Positions 1 to 7,266 of a stretch of DNA of 33,661 nt are shown here, piece by piece. A program made the position numbers and the translations under genes. The first letter of the stretch is position 1. Every line of letters starts with the position of its first letter. Location of the stretch: positions 1 to 33,661 of the forward strand of contig JBHIBA010000014.1 of the NCBI GenBank assembly GCA_046758845.1, written 5' to 3'. Source of the DNA: JBHIBA01 sp046758845. Its GTDB lineage: Bacteria > UBA8248 > JACPRG01 > G963555815. The notes below the pieces were generated by a model, which saw only the letters and a list, made by a program, of their open reading frames with translations, did no database searches and was not told where the DNA came from.

Positions 1-70
1 CTTCGGCGAGAATTCGGACAAAATGTATCCATTCCTATGATCGACTCTTACTTAGGATTTGGAGAAACCC

Positions 71-193
71 ATGAGCAGAATCTTGATCCGCGCCAATCGT
101 GTCCTGACGCTACGGGATAATAGGGCAACGTCTGCTCCCCGGACCGGGGAGCATATGGCAACTGTTCCTTCAGGAGGAGAACCTGTGACGTGA
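71..193 (+). pseudogene. Short ORF resembling an amidohydrolase N-terminus
   Basis: A 40-codon frame starts at ATG 71 behind a GGAGAAACCC ribosome site and ends at a TGA overlapping the tandem repeat before the UbiD gene. Its first residues, MSRILIRANRVLTL, look like the first beta strand of metal-dependent amidohydrolases (imidazolonepropionase/cytosine deaminase type), which usually continue for about 400 residues. Here similarity stops after about 15 residues and a GC-rich palindrome follows. I infer a truncated gene remnant or a leader peptide. A TATGAT at 36-41 could be a -10 box, but no convincing -35 was found. Confidence 0.35.
133..153. other. GC-rich hairpin upstream of the UbiD gene
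   Basis: TGCTCCCCGG and CCGGGGAGCA form a perfect 10-base inverted repeat around a single A; as RNA this would be an 8-bp stem with a 5-nt loop. It lies inside the short leader frame and about 20 bases before the AGGAGGAG sequence at 172-179. No T-run follows, so it is not a typical intrinsic terminator. It could be an operator or a stem affecting translation. Confidence 0.4.
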
Positions 194-256
194 AAGTAAG
201 CGGTGACGCGGAAGTAGTCGGTGACGTCAAAGGAAGCAGTGGCGTGGCAAAGGATC
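185..256 (+). repeat. 18-bp imperfect tandem repeat, 4 units
   Basis: Four units of 18 bases start at 185, 203, 221 and 239, beginning GTGACG, GTGACG, GTGACG and GTGGCG, each followed by a similar purine-rich stretch. The array covers the leader and the possible start codons of the UbiD-family gene. Because 18 is a multiple of three, copy-number change would add or remove six residues without a frameshift. Confidence 0.7.
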
Positions 257-1653
257 TCAGAACGTTCATCGATCGGGTGCAGGAGATGCAACCCGAGGGC
301 ATCCGGCGGGTCACACGCGAGGTGAGCCCCGAGTTCGAGATTTCGGCCATTCTTCGGAAGCTGCAGCAGCGCGGAGAGAACCCCCTCGTCATCTTCGAGC
401 GGGTGAAGGGCTCGGATATCCCGGTCGTGACAAACGTCATCGCCGAGGACAAAAGGGTGGCCCTGGCCCTGGAGGCGCCGGAGGAGGAGGCGCTGTGGAC
501 TTTCATCCGCCGCGAGGAAAACCGAATTCCTCCGCGGACAGTCAAAGACGGCCCCGTGAAGGAGCGGGTGCTCACCGGTGACGACGTTGACCTCTACCGC
601 CTGCCCATACCGACCCAGTGCGAGAAGGACGGGGGCGCATATGTGACGGCCGGGGTGACCATCGTCCGCGACCCCGACACCGGCGCTTTCAACTCCGGGA
701 TTTACCGCCAGATGCTCCACGAGAAGAATCTCCTGGGGATGTGCTTCGGGACCCATGCTCACATCGGGCACTGCTACCGGAAGATGGAGAGCCAGGGCAA
801 GGGCCTGCCGGCGGTCACCTACATCGGCCACCACCCGGTCTGCCTCATGGGAAGCCAGTCCCGGGTTCCCTTCGGAGAGGACGAGATGGCCGTGATGGGG
901 GGCCTTGTGGAGGAACCTATCGACCTGGTGCCCTGCGAAACCGTGGACCTGATGGTCCCGGCCTACTCAGAGATTGCCATCGAGGGCTTCATCCGCCCCT
1001 ACGAGCGGCGTTGGGAGGGACCTTTCGGGGAATACACCCGGTGCTACGGATACGCCAGGAACAGTCCCGTCTTCGAAGTCACGGCAATCACCCACCGCGA
1101 GAAGCCCTACTACCAGGATCTCTTCAGCGTGAGCCCCGAGCACCACCTGGCAACCCGGCTCGGGCGGGAGGCCGTCCTCTATCAAAAGGTGCGGGCGAGC
1201 TGCCCGTCAGTCCTGGACGTCTCGATGCCGCTCTCGGGGATGTGCCGGCTTGCGGCCTACGTCCAGATTGACAAACAGTTCGACGGGGAGGCGAAGATGG
1301 CGGCGCTGGCCGCCCTGGCTTCGGACGTCTTCGTCAAGCTGGCAGTCATCGTGGATAAGGACGTCAATGTCCGCAACGAGGAAGAGGTCCTCTGGGCCGT
1401 CGCCACCCGAACGCAGCCCGACCAGGACACCTTCTTCGTCGCCAACTCCATGAGCTCCCGCCTCGACCCCTCCGGCTACTCCGTGTGGAACCGGCACGAG
1501 CGGAACGGGATGAACACCAAGTGGGCCATCGACGCGACGAAGCCCGTCGAAGCCCCATTTGAGGAATTGGCGGACGTACCGAAAGAGGAACTGGACCGGA
1601 TCAACCTGGGGGATTACTTCGAGGATCTGAAGCAGGCGGACGCACGCAGCTGA
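244..1653 (+). CDS. UbiD family (prenyl-FMN-dependent) decarboxylase
   Basis: The protein (469 residues from GTG 244) is a member of the UbiD family, which reversibly decarboxylates unsaturated or aromatic acids using prenylated FMN made by UbiX. Visible family features include the MAKDLRTFIDRVQEM start, TYIGHHPV, a Glu-rich SEIAIEGFI segment followed by EGPFGEYTR, and AITHREKPYY. Length fits the family (about 450-500). An in-frame GTG at 190 has a strong AGGAGGAG site, but the extra 18 residues come from the tandem repeat, so I prefer GTG 244, where AAAGGAAG lies 7-9 bases upstream. No ubiX lies in the window. The substrate cannot be deduced; phenolic acids or an aromatic carboxylate are possibilities. 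It ends in TGA, showing that TGA is a normal stop here. Confidence 0.88.
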   Translation: MAKDLRTFIDRVQEMQPEGIRRVTREVSPEFEISAILRKLQQRGENPLVIFERVKGSDIPVVTNVIAEDKRVALALEAPEEEALWTFIRREENRIPPRTVKDGPVKERVLTGDDVDLYRLPIPTQCEKDGGAYVTAGVTIVRDPDTGAFNSGIYRQMLHEKNLLGMCFGTHAHIGHCYRKMESQGKGLPAVTYIGHHPVCLMGSQSRVPFGEDEMAVMGGLVEEPIDLVPCETVDLMVPAYSEIAIEGFIRPYERRWEGPFGEYTRCYGYARNSPVFEVTAITHREKPYYQDLFSVSPEHHLATRLGREAVLYQKVRASCPSVLDVSMPLSGMCRLAAYVQIDKQFDGEAKMAALAALASDVFVKLAVIVDKDVNVRNEEEVLWAVATRTQPDQDTFFVANSMSSRLDPSGYSVWNRHERNGMNTKWAIDATKPVEAPFEELADVPKEELDRINLGDYFEDLKQADARS

Positions 1654-2084
1654 GTCAAATCCTGCGAACGACATTGCGGAACTACGTCAAGCGTTGTCCT
1701 TCCTCCATCTAGGTTTCCTCATCCACAAGGGCCTGGTGGGGTCCCCCGTTGGAAACCCATTGGCCTGCCGGACGCGGCGTGGAGCCTGAAAACGGTCCAC
1801 CCGGCCATAGCACCTGAAGGTCCCGTTGAGCGCTGCTCCCCGGCACGTGAACCTCGGGAGAGGCAATACTCTCCCTTCACATCAACGCCCGTCTACGCGG
1901 TTTGTGGGGACTGGCTGAATAATAGCGGAGGGCTTCAACCGGATTAGGAACCCTTGCCCCCCAGTACCTCTCTAAGGTTCCCCGCCCCAAAACCGCCGCG
2001 TCGATGAAAATCTCTCACGAGGACGCGGGCCAGACTCTACAGACCGGGTTTGCCCCACAACCCCGTCTATCTCTCCGACCCCGA
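1654..2084. other. Intergenic region, nothing recognised
   Basis: 431 bases between the end of the UbiD gene and the end of a minus-strand hypothetical gene. I see no convincing gene, RNA or terminator. Short frames in this stretch lack good ribosome sites and family resemblance. Confidence 0.5.
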
Positions 2085-2588
2085 TCAGGCTTGGAACTCC
2101 TCATCCAGGATTTCAGAAATGTACCGCTCCAGGGAAACCGGATAGAAGCTGGCATTCGGGGAAAGGATCACTCCGGTGTCGATGATCTCGCGTTTCATCA
2201 TCTCGTCGAGAGCGCGGTTGAGAAGCGTCTTGGCGTCCGTATTCACCTTTTGAATCTTCAACTCGTCATTCTCCATCTGGATTCGCGACCGGGAAGAATA
2301 GAGAAAGCTGAAAATCCGCCCCACAAGGGTGTGGTCCATGTACTCGGTTTCCTCGAACACCTCGCCATAGGTCTGTTTCGGCCCGCTGGGTGAGATCACC
2401 AGTCTGGGCGACACGCGAATCTTGCCCCGGATCTCGATGGACCGCTCACTTCCGTCGGCCACCGGTCCCGCCAGGATGTAAGGCAGAACGTGATACCCAG
2501 AGATGATGCCCGACAAAGGTTTGCGGAGCACCCGCGTTTTCTCGAAGATACTTCTCAGGTACTGGCGGTCGAAACGGTCCTCAAACAT
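2085..2588 (-). CDS. Hypothetical protein
   Basis: A 167-residue protein with ATG at 2588 and a purine-rich GGTAGGGCAGGGG stretch just upstream. It has no signal peptide or membrane segment and is mixed charged, with a rather high content of Ile, Glu and Arg, so it looks cytoplasmic. Sequences such as RDVRSIFEK-like charged helices near the N-terminus and TGVILSPNASFYPVSLERYISEI near the C-terminus do not match a family I recognise. Its C-terminus lies about 430 bases from the convergent UbiD gene and it stands alone. It could be a regulatory or structural protein; no function is claimed. Confidence 0.6.
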   Translation of the reverse strand: MFEDRFDRQYLRSIFEKTRVLRKPLSGIISGYHVLPYILAGPVADGSERSIEIRGKIRVSPRLVISPSGPKQTYGEVFEETEYMDHTLVGRIFSFLYSSRSRIQMENDELKIQKVNTDAKTLLNRALDEMMKREIIDTGVILSPNASFYPVSLERYISEILDEEFQA

Positions 2589-2861
2589 CCCCTGCCCTAC
2601 CTTCGCCTCGCGATCAGGATTCCCCTCAGCCGGCGTCCGAAATTCTTAATGGACGTAATTCAGCCTCATCCAGGTCTTTTTCGATGAGGGATCTCCAACC
2701 CCGTGCCCGGGCCTGATGTCCCCTGAACGGTTCCGTTCCCGGCGCCCTTCCCAAGTTCGCCGTTCCATGTCGCCGATCATGGTCGAGAACGGAAAAGGAA
2801 GCTAAATTAAGAAGTGAGCAAAAAACATATTTAGGCCCCAGAAAGATGGAGGGAAACAGAA

Positions 2862-3281
2862 ATGCCCAAGAAATTGCTGGCCGGTATCGTAGTGGCCGGG
2901 TTCGCCCTCGCCCTTCCCGCAACCGCAGCAAAAAGGGTTGTGCATAAGAGCGACCTTCCCGTGGCGATGCAGGACAGCGTGAGCTGGTATAGCACCGGCG
3001 TCGGGGCCGACACACGCGATGTGATTGTCAGGGGCTTTCCGCTCAAGCTGATCTTCGCGACCAAAAAGGGCGAACTCGCGGCAGGGGTCGAGGTCACTCT
3101 GGTCAAAGGAGGCAAACCCGTCTTCTCGGCGAAAAATGTCGGACCTTGGCTGTTCGTGGACGTTCCGGCCGGGACGTATGACCTGCGAGCCAAGGCCGAT
3201 GGCCAAGAGGTCGTCCGCAAAGCCATTCGGGTCCCCGCCAAAGGGATTGCTATCCTCACGGTCCATTTGCCGGCGAAGTAG
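2862..3281 (+). CDS. Secreted beta-sandwich (carboxypeptidase-regulatory-like) protein
   Basis: A 139-residue protein with a clear Sec signal peptide (MPKKLLAGIVVAGFALALPATAA, cleavage near residue 23), preceded by GGAGGGAAACAGAA. The mature part contains GVEVTLVKGGKPVF and VDVPAGTYDLRAKADGQEVVRKAI, a pattern typical of carboxypeptidase-regulatory/transthyretin-like beta sandwiches that often carry carbohydrates or form part of exported assemblies. It has no cysteines, so it is not a heme protein. A similar VPPGTYKLQVWH module closes the cupredoxin-like protein at 13503-14225, which suggests shared architecture. It stands alone on this strand, convergent with the M20 gene. The function is unknown; periplasmic or surface location is inferred from the signal. 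Confidence 0.7.
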   Translation: MPKKLLAGIVVAGFALALPATAAKRVVHKSDLPVAMQDSVSWYSTGVGADTRDVIVRGFPLKLIFATKKGELAAGVEVTLVKGGKPVFSAKNVGPWLFVDVPAGTYDLRAKADGQEVVRKAIRVPAKGIAILTVHLPAK

Positions 3282-3505
3282 CTGGGACCCTCAGGCAGTT
3301 GGCCGAGCGGACTATTTTTGGACACAAGGGACCTCCGCTTCCGAAAGGTCCGGAGGGGGAGAGAGGGAGGCTTGTGTCTGGGCCGAGCTGGAAGAGAGAT
3401 TCTTCGTCAAAGCCACAGATGCCGCCCGAACCCTTCTGTCGGGTTTCCCCCCCCGGGTTGGTGAACCCCGCCGTTCCCGCGGAGCATGGCCGGCAAAGGC
3501 CTGTC

Positions 3506-4807
3506 TCACCCGCAGAGTTCATAGGCGGCCAGGGCATAGACCCTGGTGACCTCTGCCAGGTTTACGACATTTAAGCACTCCCCTTTTGCTCCGTCGTACA
3601 TGGAGTAGACGCCCGCGGGTGTGATTCCCCCCGCCCCGTAGGTGACGGACACCGTTCCATATTCAGAGATGGGCCCCCCGTCGCTGGAAACGGAATAACG
3701 CGCCGGCTCTGGATAGAGAGGATCTTTCCCGAACGCCTCCTTATGGATTCTGTGAACGGTCTTGACCAGCTCGTGATCGGGTGAGACCTCATAGCCGTTG
3801 CTGACCATGTAGAAATCCAAATCGGCGTGCAGATCCGGGTCTTTTCGTTCCATCCCGTCCAGGGATTCCAGAAGTTCGTCCCTGACCCGGACCGGGGTCA
3901 TTCCGGGCAGCGTCGTGATGTGAATGTAAAGGCTGCAGGAGGGCGCAGGACAGAAAGAGGGCTTGAAGGGAAGCCCTCCTTCGATGGCGCTGATGCCGAC
4001 GGAGACCAACATGAAGGGATGGGGATGCTTGGCCCGATACTCCGCTTCCCACGCTTTGAGCCCCTCGCGGATCTTGACCATCTTTTCGATGGCGTCCACG
4101 CCTTTGTCCTTGCTGAACGTGTGTTGGCCGACGCCCTCGGTGGTAATCCGGGCGAAGATGTAGCCGGTGTTTCCCATTTGAATCCGCATGCCGGTCGGCT
4201 CACCGATGATGGCGAGGTCCGCCACCACGCCGTGGGCCATCATGAAACGAGCCCCGCTGCCCCCGCCCCGGTATTCGATGCCCTGGTAGCGGCTGACGGG
4301 GGCCTTTTCGATCTCGCCGACGACCCCGGTGATCAGGATGTCGCCGCTCAGTTCGGCTCCCGCCTCCATCAGGGCCTCCACCGCCCCGATGTAGCCCGCG
4401 AAGGCGTTCTTCATGTTGGAGGCCCCCAGGCCGTAGATCCAATCCCCCACCCTCACGGCCCGGGACCTCTGGCCCGGGAGGTTGTCGGCATCCGTGGCCG
4501 AGGTGTCAAAGTGGGCGTTAAACATCAAGTTGCGTCCCCTGCCCCGGCCTTTTCCGCGCAGACGCGCTATGACGTTGTTCCGGCCCGCTTCCACCTCCTG
4601 AAGGCTCACCTCGAGGCCGGTGCGCTCCAGTTCCCGAGCCAGGTAGTCAGAGATTTCGCCCTCTCCACCGGTGGGGCTCGGTATGTTGGTGAGGTTCTCG
4701 GTAAGTTCGGCGACGCGGGATTGGCTGACGGCTTTGACAATCCTTTTTCGCATCGAATCCATTCCGGCTTTGCGGGGCTTTGTCTTCGGAGCGGTCTTCT
4801 TCGGCAT
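3506..4807 (-). CDS. M20-family amidohydrolase/peptidase-like protein, metal site atypical
   Basis: A 433-residue M20 (ArgE/DapE/CPG2-type) protein, a family that hydrolyses amide bonds of amino-acid derivatives with two zinc ions. Recognisable parts are SPTGGEGEISDYL, FNAHFDTSATDADN (first His/Asp pair), GLGASNMKNAFAGY, IIGEPTG and SSDGGPISEYG. By eye three expected ligands differ: the bridging Asp of the DMKGG motif is Asn, the paired Glu-Glu reads GEIEKAP, and the C-terminal His is not obvious (MYDGAKGE). This may be a subfamily trait. Start ATG 4807 has AAAGGAG 4-5 bases upstream; a longer frame to 4879 would run into the upstream gene. The N-terminus is Lys-rich. It lies 61 bases downstream of the DUF1989 gene on the same strand, so the two are probably an operon. 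Confidence 0.75.
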   Translation of the reverse strand: MPKKTAPKTKPRKAGMDSMRKRIVKAVSQSRVAELTENLTNIPSPTGGEGEISDYLARELERTGLEVSLQEVEAGRNNVIARLRGKGRGRGRNLMFNAHFDTSATDADNLPGQRSRAVRVGDWIYGLGASNMKNAFAGYIGAVEALMEAGAELSGDILITGVVGEIEKAPVSRYQGIEYRGGGSGARFMMAHGVVADLAIIGEPTGMRIQMGNTGYIFARITTEGVGQHTFSKDKGVDAIEKMVKIREGLKAWEAEYRAKHPHPFMLVSVGISAIEGGLPFKPSFCPAPSCSLYIHITTLPGMTPVRVRDELLESLDGMERKDPDLHADLDFYMVSNGYEVSPDHELVKTVHRIHKEAFGKDPLYPEPARYSVSSDGGPISEYGTVSVTYGAGGITPAGVYSMYDGAKGECLNVVNLAEVTRVYALAAYELCG

Positions 4808-4868
4808 TGAACTCCTTTCAAATGCCAGGAGAGATTTCCGGGCTTGCGAGGCACGGGTAGCCAAATTC

Positions 4869-5522
4869 TCACGGCTCAAACACGATGACCTTCATCGGGG
4901 TGGGGTTGAACCCCGTCCCGGGGTTTCTTTCCTGGGGACAGTTGGAGATCCCCGCCAACACATCCATCTCTGCCCGCAGGTCTGTGTAGTCCCCTGGACG
5001 GGTCGGCGTCGGCCGGATTTCAAACGTGCCGTCGGGATCGTAGGAGACATTCAAGAAAAAAGTGAAACAGGCCCCGTCATCAATCCGGCCCCGGGTGAAG
5101 CCGTGGGGCTTCAAGGCCATGAGGAGATTATCCGCGCAGCTCCGGCTCCCCCGGACTCCGTAGCGTCTGAAGTTCGCCTCCTCGCAGCAGTATCCGCCGC
5201 CCATGAAGTGAACCCCCACGGTATCTTCCAGGATCGTGTACATGGGATTGCAAAGGTTGGTGTAGAGCGCGTGCCCCTTCGTCGGCTTCCAGGTCCGGTT
5301 GATGAAATTGCTCCACACCACCGAAAGCTTTTCCTCAAAGGGGTTTGCCAGGTTGAAGGAGGCATAGTCGAGAACCTGGACACCCTCAAGGTCGATCACC
5401 CGGATGCACTGCCCCCGCGTCAGCGTGAGGTCGCAGTGCCCGCGGGCGGGGATAACGATATCGCGGACGACCTTTCCCGGAACCTCGTGGGCCCGCTCCA
5501 ACCTTTCCTTGTCCTCCTCCAC
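4869..5522 (-). CDS. DUF1989 / urea carboxylase-associated family protein
   Basis: A 217-residue protein matching DUF1989, the family of urea/guanidine carboxylase-associated proteins. Members studied elsewhere form a carboxyguanidine deiminase. Visible features are RGQCIRVIDLEGVQVLDYASFN, GVHFMGGGYCCEEANFRRYG, DGACFTFFLNV and the closing GISNCPQERNPGTGFNPTPMKVIV, matching the conserved S-x-CPxD...N motif region near the C-terminus. GTG 5522 is preceded by AGGGGAGGATAGGGT. The usual partners (two DUF1989 paralogs with biotin-dependent carboxylase) are absent; here the neighbour is an M20-like amidohydrolase. I infer hydrolysis or deimination of a small amidine/urea-type compound, without knowing which. 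Length is close to family norm. Confidence 0.8.
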   Translation of the reverse strand: MEEDKERLERAHEVPGKVVRDIVIPARGHCDLTLTRGQCIRVIDLEGVQVLDYASFNLANPFEEKLSVVWSNFINRTWKPTKGHALYTNLCNPMYTILEDTVGVHFMGGGYCCEEANFRRYGVRGSRSCADNLLMALKPHGFTRGRIDDGACFTFFLNVSYDPDGTFEIRPTPTRPGDYTDLRAEMDVLAGISNCPQERNPGTGFNPTPMKVIVFEP

Positions 5523-5736
5523 ACCCTATCCTCCCCTGAGGCGGCATTCCCATCCACGTTCGACAAAAATCGAATGGCAAACGATTCTCAATTCTCCTAC
5601 ATCCGACGCGCGCGTTCAATAACAGCCGGGCATCGGGTCATGTCGCGAGGATTCTGTAAAGGGCTCGACAGGGTGAATTTACGCTGGCCCCGCCAAAAAA
5701 CCGTTCGGCAGTTCGGCGTCAAAGAGTCGGCGGGAC

Positions 5737-6435
5737 CTAGACCTCTGAGGCGCGCTGGGGCCGGATGATGGCAACGGCCAAGGTGAGACGGCCCGATCGC
5801 CTGCCGGGCACGATGACGAAACCTCGGGACGAAGACCCGCCGGCGGACAGGAGAGCGGCGGCTTCCGAACGTCCCAGGTCACGCTCCTCGCCGGGAATGG
5901 ATCCGCCGGCGCCGGGCAGGTCGCAAACCGATTGGATTCGTTCTTTCGAGTGGAGCTCCAGGGGAAGCCGAAATCTTTCGGCGAACTCCACCAGCGCCCC
6001 CTCCCCCTTGCCGCCCTCCACCGTGGCCAGCTTCGCCACCGAATCCCAGGCCAATCTGCACGCGCGAAGTCCCTGCGAAATCCCCGCTTGAACCTCTTCC
6101 AGGAAGAGTTCACACGCGCACTCCAGGCCGAGGGCCAGGTTCCCGGGGCGGATGACCGCAACGGGGTAAGAGAGGCCCTTCACCTCGTCCTCTACAAGCC
6201 TGTGACTCACGACCAAGGCAGCCTCAAAATCCTCCTTCTTGAGCCTTCGAGGGTCGTCCAACAATTCAACGCGGCCCGTGACCCCCCAAGGGAGATCCCC
6301 CTGATCCCGGTGATCGACCCACAGTCCTACTCTTCCGCCGTTGCGCAGTACGGCTTCGACCCGGTGGACGGCCTCATCATCTTCTATCCGCCAGCCAAAG
6401 TTGCGAGCCAAAGAGGCCAGCGTTACCTCGCTCAT
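5737..6435 (-). CDS. cbiG: CbiG-like protein lacking the N-terminal domain
   Basis: A 232-residue protein that resembles the middle and C-terminal domains of CbiG (cobalt-precorrin-5A hydrolase), the anaerobic cobalamin enzyme that opens the delta-lactone ring. Residues 1-100 resemble the CbiG middle domain (FGWRIEDDEAVHRVEAVLRNGGRVGLWVD), residues 100-232 the C-terminal domain (NLALGLECACELF, LATVEGGKGEGALVEFAERFRLPLELHS, SEAAALLSAGG, SGRLTLAVAI). The first domain, about 90 residues in most CbiG, is missing. ATG 6435 has a good GGGAGCGAAGCG site, so the short form looks genuine and not a mis-called start. No other cobalamin genes lie in the window. It could be a degenerate or repurposed domain pair. 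Confidence 0.6.
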   Translation of the reverse strand: MSEVTLASLARNFGWRIEDDEAVHRVEAVLRNGGRVGLWVDHRDQGDLPWGVTGRVELLDDPRRLKKEDFEAALVVSHRLVEDEVKGLSYPVAVIRPGNLALGLECACELFLEEVQAGISQGLRACRLAWDSVAKLATVEGGKGEGALVEFAERFRLPLELHSKERIQSVCDLPGAGGSIPGEERDLGRSEAAALLSAGGSSSRGFVIVPGRRSGRLTLAVAIIRPQRASEV

Positions 6436-6614
6436 CGCTTCGCTCCCATGTCACCGACCGTAGAGCCGCGCGACCCATTGACAAGGCCGTTCCAAGTTCG
6501 GGAGAGTCCTCCGACGGCTGTTGTCCCCCTTGGCGGCTGGAGCGACTTCGCGCCGCCTCAGCCCTTCATCTTCGGTCTAAGAAAACTCCCCCCGTTGAGC
6601 CGCCAGGAATTTCC

Positions 6615-6642
6615 TTGCAATTCCATTGTTATCCTGCATATT
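6615..6642 (+). promoter_or_regulatory. Candidate sigma-70-like promoter
   Basis: TTGCAA at 6615-6620 and CATATT at 6637-6642, separated by 16 bases, precede the small lipoprotein gene by about 120 bases in the 327-base gap after the CbiG-like gene. Both boxes match consensus at four of six positions. The rest of that gap (6436-6762) shows nothing else recognisable. Confidence 0.35.
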
Positions 6643-6762
6643 AAGCGGGACCGCAGTTTTTAGAAACAACGGGGGTCGGAGGGACACTCGGTCGGGCGCC
6701 GATTTCTTGCGGGTTCGCTGCGGGGAGACGAAGCCCGACTTTTAGAGAAAGAAGAGAAGACA

Positions 6763-6966
6763 ATGCGCTGCAGACTACGTTTGCTATTTCTTCCAGCGGC
6801 CCTGATCTTGGCTGCCATGCTGGTGGGGTGCACCGCTGAAATGCAACGCACCCTCAAGCAGATCGCCCGGCAAGAAGGGCTTAACCTCAGCGGCCATAGT
6901 GAACGGCAGCTAAGTTCCATCTTGATGGGCTTTCGGGAGATTGAGTCGGAAGACCGGCCTCAATGA
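6763..6966 (+). CDS. Small lipoprotein
   Basis: A 67-residue protein with a short basic N-terminus, a hydrophobic stretch and a lipobox LVGC at residues 21-24, so Cys24 would be lipidated and the mature part (about 44 residues) anchored to a membrane. The mature part is amphipathic with Gln, Arg and Glu (TLKQIARQEGLNLSG, ESILMGFREIE-like), perhaps helical. The ribosome site GAAAGAAGAGAAG is weak but purine rich. An imperfect inverted repeat (GAAGACCGG at 6949-6957 and CCGGTCTTC at 6976-6984) overlaps the stop codon and may aid termination. I do not recognise the family. Confidence 0.55.
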   Translation: MRCRLRLLFLPAALILAAMLVGCTAEMQRTLKQIARQEGLNLSGHSERQLSSILMGFREIESEDRPQ

Positions 6967-7011
6967 AGTCCCGGACCGGTCTTCGGCCTCAACAGACCCC
7001 GAACGAATTTC

Positions 7012-7266
7012 TCACGCGGGTTTCCGCCCTCCTGCAATTGCAGGGAAAATCCCGACGATGTCTCCTTCGTCGAGGACCTCCCCTTCCGACGCCTGCCGGT
7101 CGTTTCGCATCAAGAGATTCACCTCCCCCTGCGGTATGCCCAGGCGCGTGATGACGTCTGAGATCCGGGCCCCCTCGGGCAGCTCCAGAAAGGAACGCTT
7201 TTCACGCCGATCCGCCTGCGGGAGGTAGTTCACGAAATGGGCGAAGACGCGCACCTCAATCCGCAC
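7012..7266 (-). CDS. MoaD/ThiS-like beta-grasp sulfur carrier
   Basis: An 84-residue protein with the MoaD/ThiS fold signature: MRIEVRVFAHF at the start, EGARISDVITRLGIP in the middle and LDEGDIVGIFPAIAGG near the end. Family members carry sulfur as a C-terminal Gly-Gly thiocarboxylate after adenylation by MoeB/ThiF-type enzymes. Here Gly79-Gly80 is followed by four more residues (RKPA), so activation would need trimming or the protein works differently. Its ATG overlaps the end of larC by 11 bases, so it is translationally coupled to the larEBC operon. I infer a possible sulfur-delivery role for LarE, which sulfurates the cofactor; a role in molybdopterin synthesis is the alternative. Confidence 0.75.
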   Translation of the reverse strand: MRIEVRVFAHFVNYLPQADRREKRSFLELPEGARISDVITRLGIPQGEVNLLMRNDRQASEGEVLDEGDIVGIFPAIAGGRKPA

